A stretch of DNA of 64,000 nt, from NCBI GenBank assembly GCA_030533445.1, contig CM060073.1:36349428-36413427 (forward strand), given 5' to 3'. The stretch's first letter is position 1. Each line of letters opens with the position of its first letter. The stretch is from Cyprinodon diabolis (lineage: Eukaryota > Chordata > Actinopteri > Cyprinodontiformes > Cyprinodontidae). Below the pieces are notes generated by a model. The model was not told the DNA's origin. It did not search any database and saw only the letters and a list, made by a program, of their open reading frames with translations. A program made the position numbers and the translations under genes. Shown in pieces: positions 1-10,128 of this stretch.

Positions 1-395
1 ACAATCGACGAACCTGCTAGTTTGGAGGATTTGATCCGTTTAACCATCAGGTTGGACAATAGACTTCAAATTAGAAATAGCTCTAGGCAAAGAGCCTAAA
101 TTTTGCTATTGCTACTCCTGCATTTAACAATGCTTCTGTTTTTTCTGGATCCCTAGAGCCCAGCACGAGGCCAAAAGCTAAGAATCAAACGCTTCCAGCG
201 CCTGTCCAAGTCTCACACTTCTCTTCCTCAGAAGGAACGGCGGTCGAACCCATTCAAGTTGGACACACAAGGCTGTCTCCTGAGGAAAGACAACGAATAT
301 TTAAGGGAAATCTGTGTCTCTACTGTGGTGAGACTGGCCATTTCATCGCTTCATGTCCGGCTAAATCAAAAGTCAGGGCCCGTCAGAGGATTTGA
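1..395 (+). pseudogene. gag: gag C-terminal part with CCHC zinc knuckle (decayed)
   Basis: Gag packages the element RNA into virus-like particles. In the frame running through 306-395 there is a textbook nucleocapsid knuckle, C-X2-C-X4-H-X4-C, reading [14 protein letters not shown] from about 315. It is followed by a short basic tail and a TGA at 393-395. Upstream, a different frame reads a plausible gag helix segment and hits a TAA near 98-100, so gag is already frameshifted. The gag stop overlaps the start of the protease frame in a -1 relation, a common arrangement at a gag/pol junction. The family call rests on the knuckle and on the pol that follows. The rest of gag is outside the window. 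Confidence 0.75.
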
Positions 396-669
396 GGAGA
401 CTGACGGGCCATCTAAGATCTGAAAAAGCTCCTCATTTATTGCTGCCTGCAACACTTTTTTTTTCTAACCAGACACTCACATTGTCAGCCTTCATCGACT
501 CTGGATGTGAGAGTAATCTCATCGATTCAGATTTGGTCCAGCAGCTAAGAATTGAGACTATTCCTTTGACTAAGCCTCTCAGAGTATCAATATACTATTG
601 ATGGAAAGAAGCTACATCAAGTTACTCATCAGACACAACCATTAGAGCTTCTTATCTCTGGAAATCATC
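392..669 (+). pseudogene. pol: Retropepsin-type protease segment of pol (broken)
   Basis: This segment would process the retrotransposon polyprotein. The frame from 392 contains FIDSGCESNLI at about 490-522. The D-S-G triplet is the aspartic protease active site of LTR retroelements. The frame then stops at 599-601 (TGA). A second frame (from about 597) carries recognisable downstream protease/linker sequence until the RT frame takes over near 670. At least two frame changes therefore lie between protease and RT. It follows the gag zinc knuckle directly, as in other chromoviruses. The active-site motif survives but the gene is not expressible as one protein. Confidence 0.75.
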
Positions 670-2337
670 GTGAGACTAACATTTTTTGTTTTTCCTTCAG
701 CATGCTCTCCTCTGGTGCTTGGTTTCGAATGGCTGGAACGTCACAACCCCCATATCAACTGGGCTGAACGCCACATTGAGTCTTGGTCTACTTCCTGTCA
801 CGAGTCATGCCTTCGTTCTGCGGCTCCTACTATTCAGTCCCCTGGAGGTAGGGGGGAGATGGACTCTCCTGACCTTGCTTCTGTTCCTTCCGAGTATCAT
901 GATCTGGCACCAGTCTTCAGTAAGGTCAGTGCGACGTCTCTTCCACCTCACAGACCATATGACTGCGCCATTGATTTACTACCAGGAGCCCCCCTTCCCA
1001 GCAGTAGACTATTTAACATTTCCAAGCCAGAACGTGAAACTATGGAAAAGTATATCAATGAGTCTCTAGCCGCTGGAATTATTCGTCCATCTTCATCTCC
1101 CCTTGGTGCTGGTTTCTTTTTTGTAGGGAAGAAGGACGGTTCCCTCCGACCCTGTATAGATTACAGAGGTTTGAATCAGATAACCGTCAAGAATAAATAC
1201 CCCCTACCATTACTGGCATCAGCTTTTGAACCAGTTCAAGGTGCAACAGTGTTCACCAAACTTGATTTAAGAAACGCCTATCATCTCCTTAGGATAAGAG
1301 AGGGAGATGAATGGAAGACAGCTTTTAAGACCCCCATAGGCCAATTTGAATACTTGGTCATGCCTTTTGGTCTTACTAACGCTACTGCCTGTTTTCAAGC
1401 TCTTGTCAACGACGTCCTCAGAGATTTTTTGAATGTTTTTGTTTTTGTATACATTGATGATATTTTGATCTACTCCAAGAACCTCTCTGACCACAAGAAA
1501 CATGTCCGTCTGGTCCTTCAGAGACTATTGGAAAACAAACTCTTTGTGAAAGCTGAAAAGTGTGAATTTCACCAACAATCTGTCACTTTTCTAGGGTTTG
1601 TGCTCGAGGGCGGGCAGGTGAAGCCATCTGAAGACAAGATTAAGGCAGTTTTGGACTGGCCGACACCTGAAAACCGAAAGCAGCTTCAAAGGTTCCTGGG
1701 GTTTGCAAATTTCTACAGACCCTTCATAAGAAATTATAGTCAGACAACTCTACCCCTTACAGCCCTGACTTCTGTGAAGAACACTTTTTAATGGACACCT
1801 GAAGCCGAAAATGCTTTTAACAAACTGAAGAATCTGTTTTCTAGTGCACCCATCCTGATCCAGCCTGACCCCTCTAAGCAGTTCGTCTTAGAGGTGGACG
1901 CATCTGACTCCGGAGTTGGAACTGTATTATCACAACAGTCAGACTCCGACCAAAAGACTCACCCCTGTGCATTCTTCTCACGCAGACTCTCTCCGGCAGA
2001 ACAAAATTATGATGTCGGAGACAGAGAACTTCTAGCCATAAAACTCGCCTTGGAAGAATGGAGACATTGGCTCGAGGGAGCCGAGCATCCAGTATTGGTT
2101 TGGACAGACCACAAAAACCTGGCTTATCTCCAATCAGCCAAAAGATCCAACCCACGTCATTCCAGGTGGTCCTTGTTTTTTTCTCGCTTCAATCTCATCA
2201 TCTCTTACAGACCTGATTCCAAGAACGTCAAGCCCGACTCTCTCTCTCGTCTGTACTCCACTGATCAACCCGAGACACCCGAGCCTGTTCTCCCTGGCCT
2301 TATGCACGGTTGGAGCCGTTTCCTGGGAGATCACTGA
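670..2337 (+). pseudogene. pol: Reverse transcriptase and RNase H of pol, one in-frame stop
   Basis: One reading frame covers the linker, reverse transcriptase and RNase H, interrupted only by TAA at 1789-1791. RT landmarks are the metal-binding block [11 protein letters not shown] (about 1252-1284) and the catalytic YIDDILIY (1450-1473). The RNase H starts near 1894 with [13 protein letters not shown] and has the conserved [15 protein letters not shown] stretch. In the family these domains copy the RNA genome to DNA in the particle and remove the RNA strand. All visible RT catalytic residues are retained, so the stop and the flanking frameshifts are what inactivate this copy. The frame runs to a TGA at 2335-2337, where integrase should continue. 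Confidence 0.9.
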
Positions 2338-3660
2338 TCTTATCAACCTAGCCCTGGCCTCTGAACCTGACCCAGGTAACGGTCCTCCAAACAAAACTTA
2401 TGTTCCATCTTCCGTCAGATCCCGCCTCATCCATTCGATGCACGCAGCAAAATTCTCTGCCCATCCTGGAGTGAGCAGAACCATTGCTCTTATCACAAGA
2501 CGCTTTTGGTGGCCGTCTCTCCACAAAGACGTAAATGAGTATGTTCTGGCTTGTCCTATCTGCGCCAGAAACAAGACCAATCACCAACCACCTTCTGTAC
2601 TGCTGCGTCCTCTACCTGTTCCTACCCGTCCATGGTCCCACATCGCTATTGATTTTGTTACCGGTCTTCCAGTCTCCAGAGGTATGTCCACTATCCTGAC
2701 CATTGTTGACCGTTTCTCCAAGGCCTGTCACTTATTCCCCTCAGGAAACTACCCACTGCATTCCAGACTGCCCAACTTCTCGTGAAACATGTTTTCCGTC
2801 TCCATGGGATTCCTCAAGAGATTCTCTCAGATTGTGTTCCCCAGTTCATATCACAGGTCTGGAAAGCTTTGTGTTCTGCTTTAAATTGCAAATCCTCCCT
2901 CACCTCTGGTTATCATCCTCAGACTAATGGACAGACGGAGAGGATGAACCAACAACTTGAGTCCACTCTCCGCTGTTTAACATCTAACAATCCGACTGGA
3001 GTCAGTTTCTTACATGGATCGAGTACGCACACAATTCCCAGAGATCTGCTTCTACCGGTTTATCCCCTTTCCAAGTATCCATAGGTTATCAGCCTCCACT
3101 CTTCCCTGCAGACGAGAGAGAGATAACGGTCAGATCAGTCCACCACCACATTCGCCGCTGTCAACACATCTGGAGAGACACCATCACCACCCTCAACCGC
3201 TCTTCTGCATCGTTTAAGAGATTCGCTGACTCTAAGCGATGTCCTGCCCCTGACTATACCCCTGGGCAAGAGGTATGGTTGTCAACTCGTGATATTCCTC
3301 TCAAGGCCATGTCAAAGAAGCTCTCACCTCGATTCATCGGTCCATACAAGATTGCTCAGATTATTAATCCCTCTGCTGTCCGCCTGCACCTGCCACCGTC
3401 TCTTCGCATCCACCCCACCTTTCATGTTTCTGTACTGAAACGGGTGTTTCCACCCGCCCTGGACATCGACGGCCATCCGGCCTTCACAGTTCGCCGGATC
3501 GTGGACTCCGGTCGGCGAGGTCGCGGCTGGCAGTACCTCGTCGACTGGGAGGGCTACGGTCTGGAGGACCGCACCTGGGTTCCTGGCTCATTTATCCTCG
3601 ATCCGTCCCTGATTAATAGAAGTCCCTCCCGTCCACATCCTTGGGACCGCGTACCCGCGT
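2338..3660 (+). pseudogene. pol: Integrase with C-terminal chromodomain (frameshifted)
   Basis: Integrase inserts the cDNA; the chromodomain of chromoviruses helps target chromatin. Three frames are needed to read it. 2438-2785 carries the HHCC zinc-binding region and the first catalytic Asp (D of AIDFVTG, codon 2651-2653). 2782-3084 carries the second Asp (DCVPQF) and the Glu of NGQTERMNQ, with 35 residues between them, the D-35-E spacing of retroelement integrases. 3279 onward carries the GPY-like region ([11 protein letters not shown]) and a chromodomain with the aromatic-rich core [15 protein letters not shown] (about 3532-3576). Frame changes lie near 2735-2780, 3000-3020 and 3085-3279. 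The element ends in the homopolymer block just before the LTR. Confidence 0.88.
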
Positions 3661-3661
3661 A

Positions 3662-3695
3662 CCCCCCCCCCCCCTCGTTGAGGGGGGGGGGGGGG
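3662..3695 (+). other. C13/G14 inverted homopolymer at the polypurine tract
   Basis: Thirteen C (3662-3674), a seven-base spacer (3675-3681) and fourteen G (3682-3695) sit three bases before the LTR. The G-run is where the polypurine primer of second-strand synthesis is expected. The C-run facing it makes a strong hairpin possible and is prone to slippage, so run lengths may be assembly-sensitive. Confidence 0.7.
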
Positions 3696-3698
3696 TAC

Positions 3699-4423
3699 TG
3701 TTGGGATCTGGAGATTTACCACCTTTCTCCAGCAGAGTGCGCTGTGGGTCTCCTGGGCCGGAGCCCTCCAGCACACCTGATGCTCATCAGCCCATCAGGA
3801 GACCTTCCTACATAAGCAGCAGCCAGACCTTCCTTCAACGCCGCAGTGTTGACCAAGTTTGGTTAGCGAACCTGAGCCTTAGTTATTCTGACAGAATCAT
3901 TAGTTGTCTCTAGAGAGAAACCTGATTCTAACCTGCCTCTGTCTTCTTGCTCACAGGAACCTGTCTAAGTCTAAAGCTCTGGATGAGCTTAGCCTGCAAC
4001 CTGCCTGCCTCCCCAGGAAAGCCAAACCTGAAGATTTCAATCTGGACTCCTCCTGCAGTTCTCAAGAAAGAACTGGAAGCCCAAACCAAGGTCTGCCACT
4101 CACTAGTCAGAAGCTAGACGCTGCTGCTGCTGAGCACTCTGCTGAACCAACAGTCTTTGGACCCAACCGGTTCCCTCCCTCAAAAGAAATTAGTTTGGAT
4201 ACCCTCAAGGTATTTACTGGAATAATTAAATCAACTGATCATCTGACTGCCTGGCTAATCAAACTATCCGTCTCTGCAGACATCAGTGATTCCAGTCCCG
4301 GACCCGTGCCTGAACCAGTTCATGTTTCCTCTGCGCAAACCATTCAATAAACTCTGTTAAACTTTTACTTTGTTTCCGTTGGTGTTCTGCATGTAGGTTA
4401 AGTCTCTTAAACCAATCATGACA
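3699..4423 (+). repeat. 3' LTR of the chromovirus (725 bp)
   Basis: It begins TGTTGGGATCTGG directly after the polypurine tract and ends TCATGACA, so it has the TG...CA ends of LTRs. An AATAAA at 4346-4351 sits about 70 bp before the end. The last 75 bp match the solo LTR at 52636 (read on the minus strand) in their layout: AATAAA, GTTAAA, ACTTTTAC, CTGCATGT, TCTTAA, TGACA. Boundaries are inferred from these features and not from a 5' LTR comparison, because the 5' LTR is outside the window. Confidence 0.82.
4346..4351 (+). terminator. Polyadenylation signal of the LTR
   Basis: AATAAA inside the 3' LTR, in the position equivalent to the AATAAA of the solo LTR on the minus strand at about 52.7 kb. 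It is presumed to end the retrotransposon transcript. Confidence 0.6.
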
Positions 4424-4734
4424 ACTATTATCTGAAAGTTTCAATTTTAGATCAGGACATTTAATCCATGGAATTGTGGAGCTAGGAGATTGAAATTATT
4501 CTGGTAAAATTCAAAAATCCTGGGTAATTGTTCAAAAAGTTCCTGAAATGGAAAATGGGTATAAAAAACTGATTGGATAGAAAGACTGTTGTGAAGTCAA
4601 GAGAACTTGTATTCATCAACATCAGTTATAAAACATTTTTTTAGAATCAAAAAAGGTTACTGTAATAGCCAAGTAGTGTTTTAGACATACAGTAGAAGGT
4701 ATATATTTTGGTAGTGAGGTACAACACACCGACG
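4424..4734. other. AT-rich single-copy-looking spacer
   Basis: No coding, repeat or structural signal was seen between the LTR and the SINE. Confidence 0.5.
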
Positions 4735-4942
4735 GAGTGGGAGTGGCAGCCTAGTGGTTAGGGCATAGAGCTTAGAATCCTGAGGTTCTGAGTTTGAGCC
4801 CCGCTCCCACAGAGTGGCTCTTTGAGCAAGACACTTAACCCCACATTGCTCCCAGGGCAACCCCAAGAGGGCAGATCTCTGCTCCCCAAGGGTATGGGTT
4901 AAATGCAGAGGTAAATTTCTCCAATGTGAGATCAGTAAAGTT
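4735..4942 (+). mobile_element. tRNA-derived SINE, copy 1
   Basis: A tRNA-like head with an A-box-like TGGCAGCCTAGTGG (4744-4757) and a B-box-like GGTTCTGAGTTTGAGCCCC is followed by a body containing GAGCAAGACACTTAACCCCA and a tail ending near AATGTGAGATCAGTAAAG. The same order and wording recur at 17946-18170, which shows this is a dispersed family. The head is diverged and is not a functional tRNA gene. Confidence 0.8.
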
Positions 4943-5477
4943 TTACACATACTGTACAAGAAATACAGTTTACATAGATAAAGATGCAAGAATATATAAT
5001 TTTTGATAAACAAATCCAAGTTGTTCTGGAAGATAACCATATGTATCTAGAATGTTTCTTAGAGGGCATTAATGAGTATCATGAAGGGCAAAGATTACAT
5101 AATAGAACAGGTTAAAGAGCTGTTACATTATAAAATAACACAACAAGCCATCCTAAACTTCTATTTACACTACCCCTCTGTAACGATCTGTGCCAAGTTC
5201 AGACCGAGCTTGGATCAGTTAACCGTTCTCAGCCTGGTTCCTTACAACCTGCTGTGAAGGCAGGAAAGCCAATTTGAGTGTTAGAGAAATAAAAAGCAGA
5301 CCGACACAGATTATACGGTAAGAAAATGATTTGTGTAAACCTAAATCCAATAAAGAAAGTGAAGCAAAAGTTAAAAATGGGTACCAACAATTTTTCTTCA
5401 TCTGATCTTAATAAGCTTTACCAATTTAGTAAAGAAGTATGGATATGCATTTCTGTTTATAAGTACTGCTTGTGATA
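4943..5477. other. AT-rich spacer
   Basis: Nothing recognisable. A short open frame at 5072-5257 has no known motif. Confidence 0.5.
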
Positions 5478-5692
5478 CCTGAACCCAGTGGCGGATCTAG
5501 GGGGTGGCTACTTGGGCTGCAGCCCCGGATGTTTCCCTAGGAGCCGCGGATCTCGCTTCTGAGCTGATCAGAGTAAAATGTGCAGTACTGGAATTCACCA
5601 GAGAGTGGCAGCATGTGCAGGAAAGCAGCCTGTAGCATTCCTGTGCAGAACAAGTCCCCACTAGCTGTTGCTAAACAGACTGATGTCCCAGG

Positions 5693-6068
5693 TAGAGTCC
5701 TGCACGGGTCGAGTTTTACCAACCCGCACCCGCCCGAACCCGTTAGGATGACTACCGAACCTGACCCGTCACCCGCGGATATCTTCAATTCAAATCCAAA
5801 CCCGACCCGACCCGTTGATATTTAACCCGCAAGCCAACCAGTTAACACATCAAGTAATAGGCTATAGTACGCTGCGCGGCAGAACAGCGCCATTAACACT
5901 GCAGCAGACGTGTATGCACTGACTGTGGCCTTTTTGGAGGGAAGCCCACACTGCTTTAAGCTACAACAAGGGCTTTATTTTTATTTATGTATTTTTCACC
6001 CGCAAAAGAGCATTTTAGCGGGTGACCCGTCAGGGACCCGCGGGTACCCGACCCGTTGCAGGACTCTA
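5693..6068. mobile_element. Nested hAT-type MITE (376 bp) with ACCCG repeats and 8-bp TSD
   Basis: The ends are TAGAGTCCTGCACGGGTCG on the left and, reverse-complemented, TAGAGTCCTGCAACGGGTCG on the right. The flanks carry a perfect 8-bp duplication GTCCCAGG (5685-5692 and 6069-6076). The interior has many copies of ACCCG/CGGGT near both ends, the kind of subterminal repeat that hAT transposases bind. It has no coding capacity and sits inside the 5486-7464 element, so it inserted later. Confidence 0.9.
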
Positions 6069-6452
6069 GTCCCAGGTATTTGAAGCTCTGACTGACTTCC
6101 AGACGTTCTTTGTCCTGGAGTTGTATACAATTCTGTTCCCCTTGTGTCGGGAGCGCGCATTGAAGCCAGAGAGGCGAACATGGCGGATGGGACCATTTTC
6201 ATTCATGTCAATGTTGTAACATCCAGTTTAATCAGCAGCTGTTGTCTATAAAATTGTAAAATAAATAAATAGACTAGGTCCTTTTAAGCTGTTTTGTGTT
6301 ATTTTTTAAACGCCAAGAGAATCTATCTTTTTCCAACTTCTTTCAGTTAAGCCTGACAGAAATAAAAGTCAGAAGTATTTATCATTTTTCACTGCTGATA
6401 TAAGAGGACGGAAACTGGCTGAAAGCAGGAGACAAAAATTAAGATTTCCAGA

Positions 6453-7425
6453 AAAGATGAGAGAGTACACTTTCTGGTAAATCCCGTTCTAATGTAAAAT
6501 ATGACAGATTACTGGATTAAAGAAATTTCTAGTATACTACATGCTATCAAACATAACAATTTTTGAGAATTTGGAAACAGTTGCTGTTTATTTCCTAAAC
6601 ATATGGGAGGAGGAGAGGAGAGAATGGATATTTCAGCTGCCTGGAATATTCCGTTCCTCCTCCATAACATGGGAAGGAATTAATTCACCTACAAATCTTT
6701 AACTGTGTTTATTCCTCTCATCATCAACAACAAATCCTGTGGATTTGGTGACATTAAATCATTATTTGCCAAAGTTATGACAGGGAAATCATATATTTTA
6801 GCCACCTGATATAATCCGTTTCCCCTTTGATGATCTTTATGAAATTTCTTTTCTGTTTAAATGTTTATCTAACAATTTACAAATATATTTCAAAAGAAAA
6901 GTTCAAACCAAAACAGCTGGACTTTGTTTTCCAAGTTTGAAGATGTTTCGTTTTCCATCCAGAGAGCTTTCTCAATTCAAAATGTCTGAAGTAATGCTAT
7001 TCCAGACATTTTGAATTGAGAATTGACATATTTTTATTAACTATTTAAGATTTCAAAATATAAAATAATAAATGTTTCAAACATAGTATAGAAAATAATG
7101 ACAGTTTCAAAATTCACAGGATTTGTTTAATTTTTCCCATGTTATGGGGGAGCAGATTATATCAGGTGGCTAAAATATATGATTTCCCCTTCATAACTTT
7201 GGCAAATAATGATCAAATGTCTCCAGAGAGCTTGTTGTTGAAGAAAGAAATAAACACAGTTAAAGACTTGCAGGTAAATGAATTTCTTCCCATGTTATGG
7301 AGCTGGAATTGTTATGTGTGATAGCATGTAGTATACTAGAAATTTCTTTAATCCAGTAATCTGTCATATTTTACATTAGAACGGGATTTAGCAGAAAGTC
7401 TACACGCTCATCTTCACCCTCGGGG
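6453..7425. repeat. Long inverted repeat inside the hAT-type element
   Basis: The left arm (about 6453-6833) and right arm (about 7143-7425) are inverted copies. Shared blocks include AAATCCCGTTCTAATGTAAA (left) against its complement at about 7370-7389, the CCATAACATGGGAA block, AACTGTGTTTATT, and TTTAGCCACCTGATATAAT. The left arm has roughly 95 extra bases (about 6561-6655). The intervening loop is about 310 bp and holds a smaller hairpin. Confidence 0.85.
6971..7020. repeat. 18-bp perfect hairpin in the loop of the long inverted repeat
   Basis: CTCAATTCAAAATGTCTG (6971-6988) is perfectly complementary to 7003-7020, with a 14-nt loop. The preceding GAAGATGTTTCG...CAATTCAAAATGTC wording recurs inverted at 57230-57290. 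Confidence 0.85.
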
Positions 7426-7472
7426 CTAAGCCCCTGATCTCCTAGAATCCTAGATCCTCCCCTGCCTGAACC

Positions 7473-9837
7473 AACTTGAAAGTGTAATTGCAGTCAAAGG
7501 TGTTTCACAAACCATTGATTCAGGGTATATTAAGTATGGCATATTGCTATTTTTTTTAGATTTCTTTGTTTTGTTGTTGTTTTAAGTGTAACATAATGAG
7601 AAATTTAAGGCCTATTAATGCTTTTGTAAGTCATTCTATGAGGTTTTCTACTTCAGTATTATTCAGCAAATCAATATTACTTTTAAATGTATCATGTTTT
7701 TTCGACTTAAACCAAAAAGCAATATTAAATTAATCCTTTGAATTATTCATTATTTAAACATAATTATTATTTGTTTTATGGTGCCATTTTTGAATGCATA
7801 GTGTATCTGCATTTTTGTTGAAAATGTAAATACTTTTGTCCCAGTTCAATAGTTGTGGGCAAACTTGTTGAATTCTTACACAGTGTGTTAAGCAAAGCAG
7901 CATTATGCACATAAGACATGCAGAGAACTCCTGCATTCCATTTGACTGTCTTTTGTTTAAGTGAGCAAATTAAATATCAGGGCCAAGTCAGGAGCAGCAC
8001 AGTCAGTTAATTACGTCTAATAAATCTTGGTCCAAATTGCCCTCCAGGGGTGGAAACGGCTGCCGGGGGACGGAGGAACCAAAGTGGCACTTTGGTATTT
8101 GTTATTCTACCTTTAACAGATTACGCACACTGACTTGTCATTCCTCATCCGGTTGGGCAAGTGAAGTGAAGGGAGAACGTCAACACGCCGGCGGACACTG
8201 TTTCTGTTTACCTCGCTGTAGCCCTGGGGTAACACACACTAATCAGCATCCAGCAAAATGCTCTGTAATTGGCTGTGTTTACTCTGTTTTAGCATGATTG
8301 CATGCCTGATTGGATTGTCGAATCCCATTTTAGGAAAAAAGGGTCTCCCACTTACTGTATCTGAAATTATTCCTGTGTGTGTGTGTTTGCAAGTAAAATT
8401 TGTGTGATTTTTACCAGAGATAAATATTTTTCATTAAATAGTAAAAAATATCTGTCATTATTTGTAAGGTTCTACTAATCCCTACAATTTGAGGATATCA
8501 GATTTTTTCTTTACTATTTTATTAAAAGCTTCAAAAGTATTTTTATACTGACAGTAAAGAAAAAAAATAGCTTCCTCTTTTGACTGTTTTCATAACCACT
8601 GCTTAACTCGATGCAAAATACATGATCCTAACCACAGAAATGTTTCGCAAAATATAAAGAAGAAATATCCCCACAGAAAGATGGTGAGGTCTAATGCATA
8701 CATATTCAGATCATTTGCCTAGGAGGCCTGTCCCCTGCAGAAAACCAGAACAGTCGACCCTTTGTGCAACAGAGAAAAATGAAACTTGATAAATGTTCAA
8801 TGCATACAGTGGCTCAATGGTGTTCTGGTTTTGAGTCAAATTTCTGGCGAGAGATATGTATGATAGGTATGTTTGTTTAGTGGGAAAAAACAATATTTTA
8901 GATTTAAAAAAATTTCTCATAAAGATTTAAGAAATTAGCATGTTATAGGTGTTTTAAAAAGTGTAAATTTACATCTTTACCCTGTTTGTAAAAACAGACC
9001 ATTTGTTGGATTACATTCCTTTATTTTACACTCTCAGGTAAAATGTATTATATGTGAAAAACCCCAAAACAAAACAAACAAGAACAAAAAAAACAAAAAA
9101 CAAAACAAAATAGATCAACAAAAAGCAGTTTCAAAAGATCTCTGGAGAGTTTTAAACATATTGGTTCACAAAGGAGTCCTAATCACTTACACCTAACACC
9201 CTGTTTTTAGGCAAAAATTTGATCTGTTTTCAGGGTATTTTTGGACAGTCTGTTAACATTTCATTTAGGAGCTCTGAATGGAAAACAGAAAAAAAACATA
9301 TATATATATCAAACAGCATATATCCAGAGGCAGTCTATGTTTCAAATGGGAACTATGAGAGGGGATAGGTTGGGCTATAACCCAGGTGGGATATCGCCTT
9401 GAGGTAAACTGGCAGCAACCCAATGATAGAGAGATGTCAAAGATATGATTTAGAGGTTGGTTTTAGAGGTGTGGTGAGAAACCTAATACAAATTCATACG
9501 GATCTTGAGAGGGACATAACCGCCGTGGTTTTAAACAGAGAGAACTGGAAATCAGATCAATGAGTAACTTGAGGCCTACAATGGAAATAAAAATAGACTG
9601 TTGGTACTGTATGATCAGTTCTGAAACATGCCCCTTCTTCGGTTGTAGAGGATTTTAACAACTAAGAACTGAGTTTCACTCTGAAAAAGGCAGAAAGACA
9701 ATGCTCAAGTAACCATAACTTGCAGATAAGGTAGTACACTGTAAGTGCTATCTCCACTGCTAGTAAGAAATACTGTAAATATACCATAATTACAATCACT
9801 ACATTTTATTATTTTTCACATCACATTGATTTCACAT
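7473..9837. other. Non-coding region, no gene seen
   Basis: AT-rich DNA with poly-A/poly-T and short TA runs. The part at about 7980-8320 is less AT-rich, lacks repeat features and contains homeobox-like TTAATTA and GTAATTGG words, so it is a candidate conserved non-coding block. The 9.3-9.7 kb part was not recognised. Confidence 0.5.
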
Positions 9838-10022
9838 CTTTTACACTGGGAGGAGGCCCAGGGGGAGACCCAGGACACGCTGGAGGTACTATGTTTCTCG
9901 GCTGGCCAGGGAGAGCCTTGGGATTACCCCGGAGGAGCTGGCCCAAGTGGCTGGGGAGAGGGATGTCTGGGCCTCTCTAGTGAAGCTGCTACCCCCGCGA
10001 CCTGACCTCGGATAAGCAGAAG
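9838..10022 (+). pseudogene. C-terminal end of a Rex3/RTE-type LINE ORF
   Basis: An uninterrupted frame, 9848-10013 plus the stop at 10013-10015, encodes the last 55 residues of a non-LTR retrotransposon polyprotein. It contains [17 protein letters not shown] and [19 protein letters not shown]. The stop is followed at once by AGCAGAAGAAGATGGATGG and a long (ATGG)n run. A very short 3' UTR ending in GATG-type repeats is the hallmark of Rex3-like RTE elements. This is a 5'-truncated insertion, as is normal for LINEs. The fragment at 10905-11245 is the same family in the other orientation. I am confident of a LINE and less sure of the exact clade. Confidence 0.75.
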
Positions 10023-10128
10023 AAGATGGATGGGTGGATTGATAGATGGATGGATGGATGGATGGATGGATGGATGGATGGATGGATGGATGGATGGATG
10101 GATGGATGGATGGATGGATGGATGGATG
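10023..10128 (+). repeat. (ATGG)n microsatellite
   Basis: About 20 or more ATGG units, with one GGGT/GATT variation at the start. It grows directly out of the LINE 3' end, so it probably began as the LINE tail. Confidence 0.95.

Larger units (their letters stand above)
1..4423 (+). mobile_element. Ty3/gypsy LTR retrotransposon, chromovirus type, 3' part
   Basis: Gag end, protease, reverse transcriptase, RNase H, integrase and a C-terminal chromodomain follow in the order expected for Ty3/gypsy. A G-rich polypurine tract and a 3' LTR come after them. The chromodomain places it among the chromoviruses. The 5' LTR and most of gag lie left of the window. The coding region is broken by several frameshifts and at least one in-frame stop, so this copy is not autonomous. 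The solo LTR at 52636-54412 is from the same LTR family. The target duplication cannot be checked because the left flank is missing. Confidence 0.93.
5486..7464. mobile_element. Non-autonomous hAT-type element (1979 bp) with 8-bp TSD
   Basis: The left end reads CAGTGGCGGATCTAGG and the right end, reverse-complemented, reads CAGGGGAGGATCTAGG: 16-bp terminal inverted repeats with two mismatches. The element is flanked by a perfect 8-bp duplication CCTGAACC (5478-5485 and 7465-7472). An 8-bp duplication with CAG-starting ends is characteristic of hAT transposons. No transposase is present. It contains a nested second element (5693-6068) and a long inverted repeat (6453-7425). Mobilisation would need transposase supplied from elsewhere. 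Confidence 0.88.

Noticed and set aside
3904..4350. 148-aa frame after the chromovirus pol
   Set aside because: It lies entirely inside the 3' LTR and ends at the AATAAA; no domain, so not a gene.
4744..4810. tRNA gene
   Set aside because: A and B boxes are present but the cloverleaf is not intact and the sequence continues into a SINE body; the same applies at 17960, 57000 and 63690.
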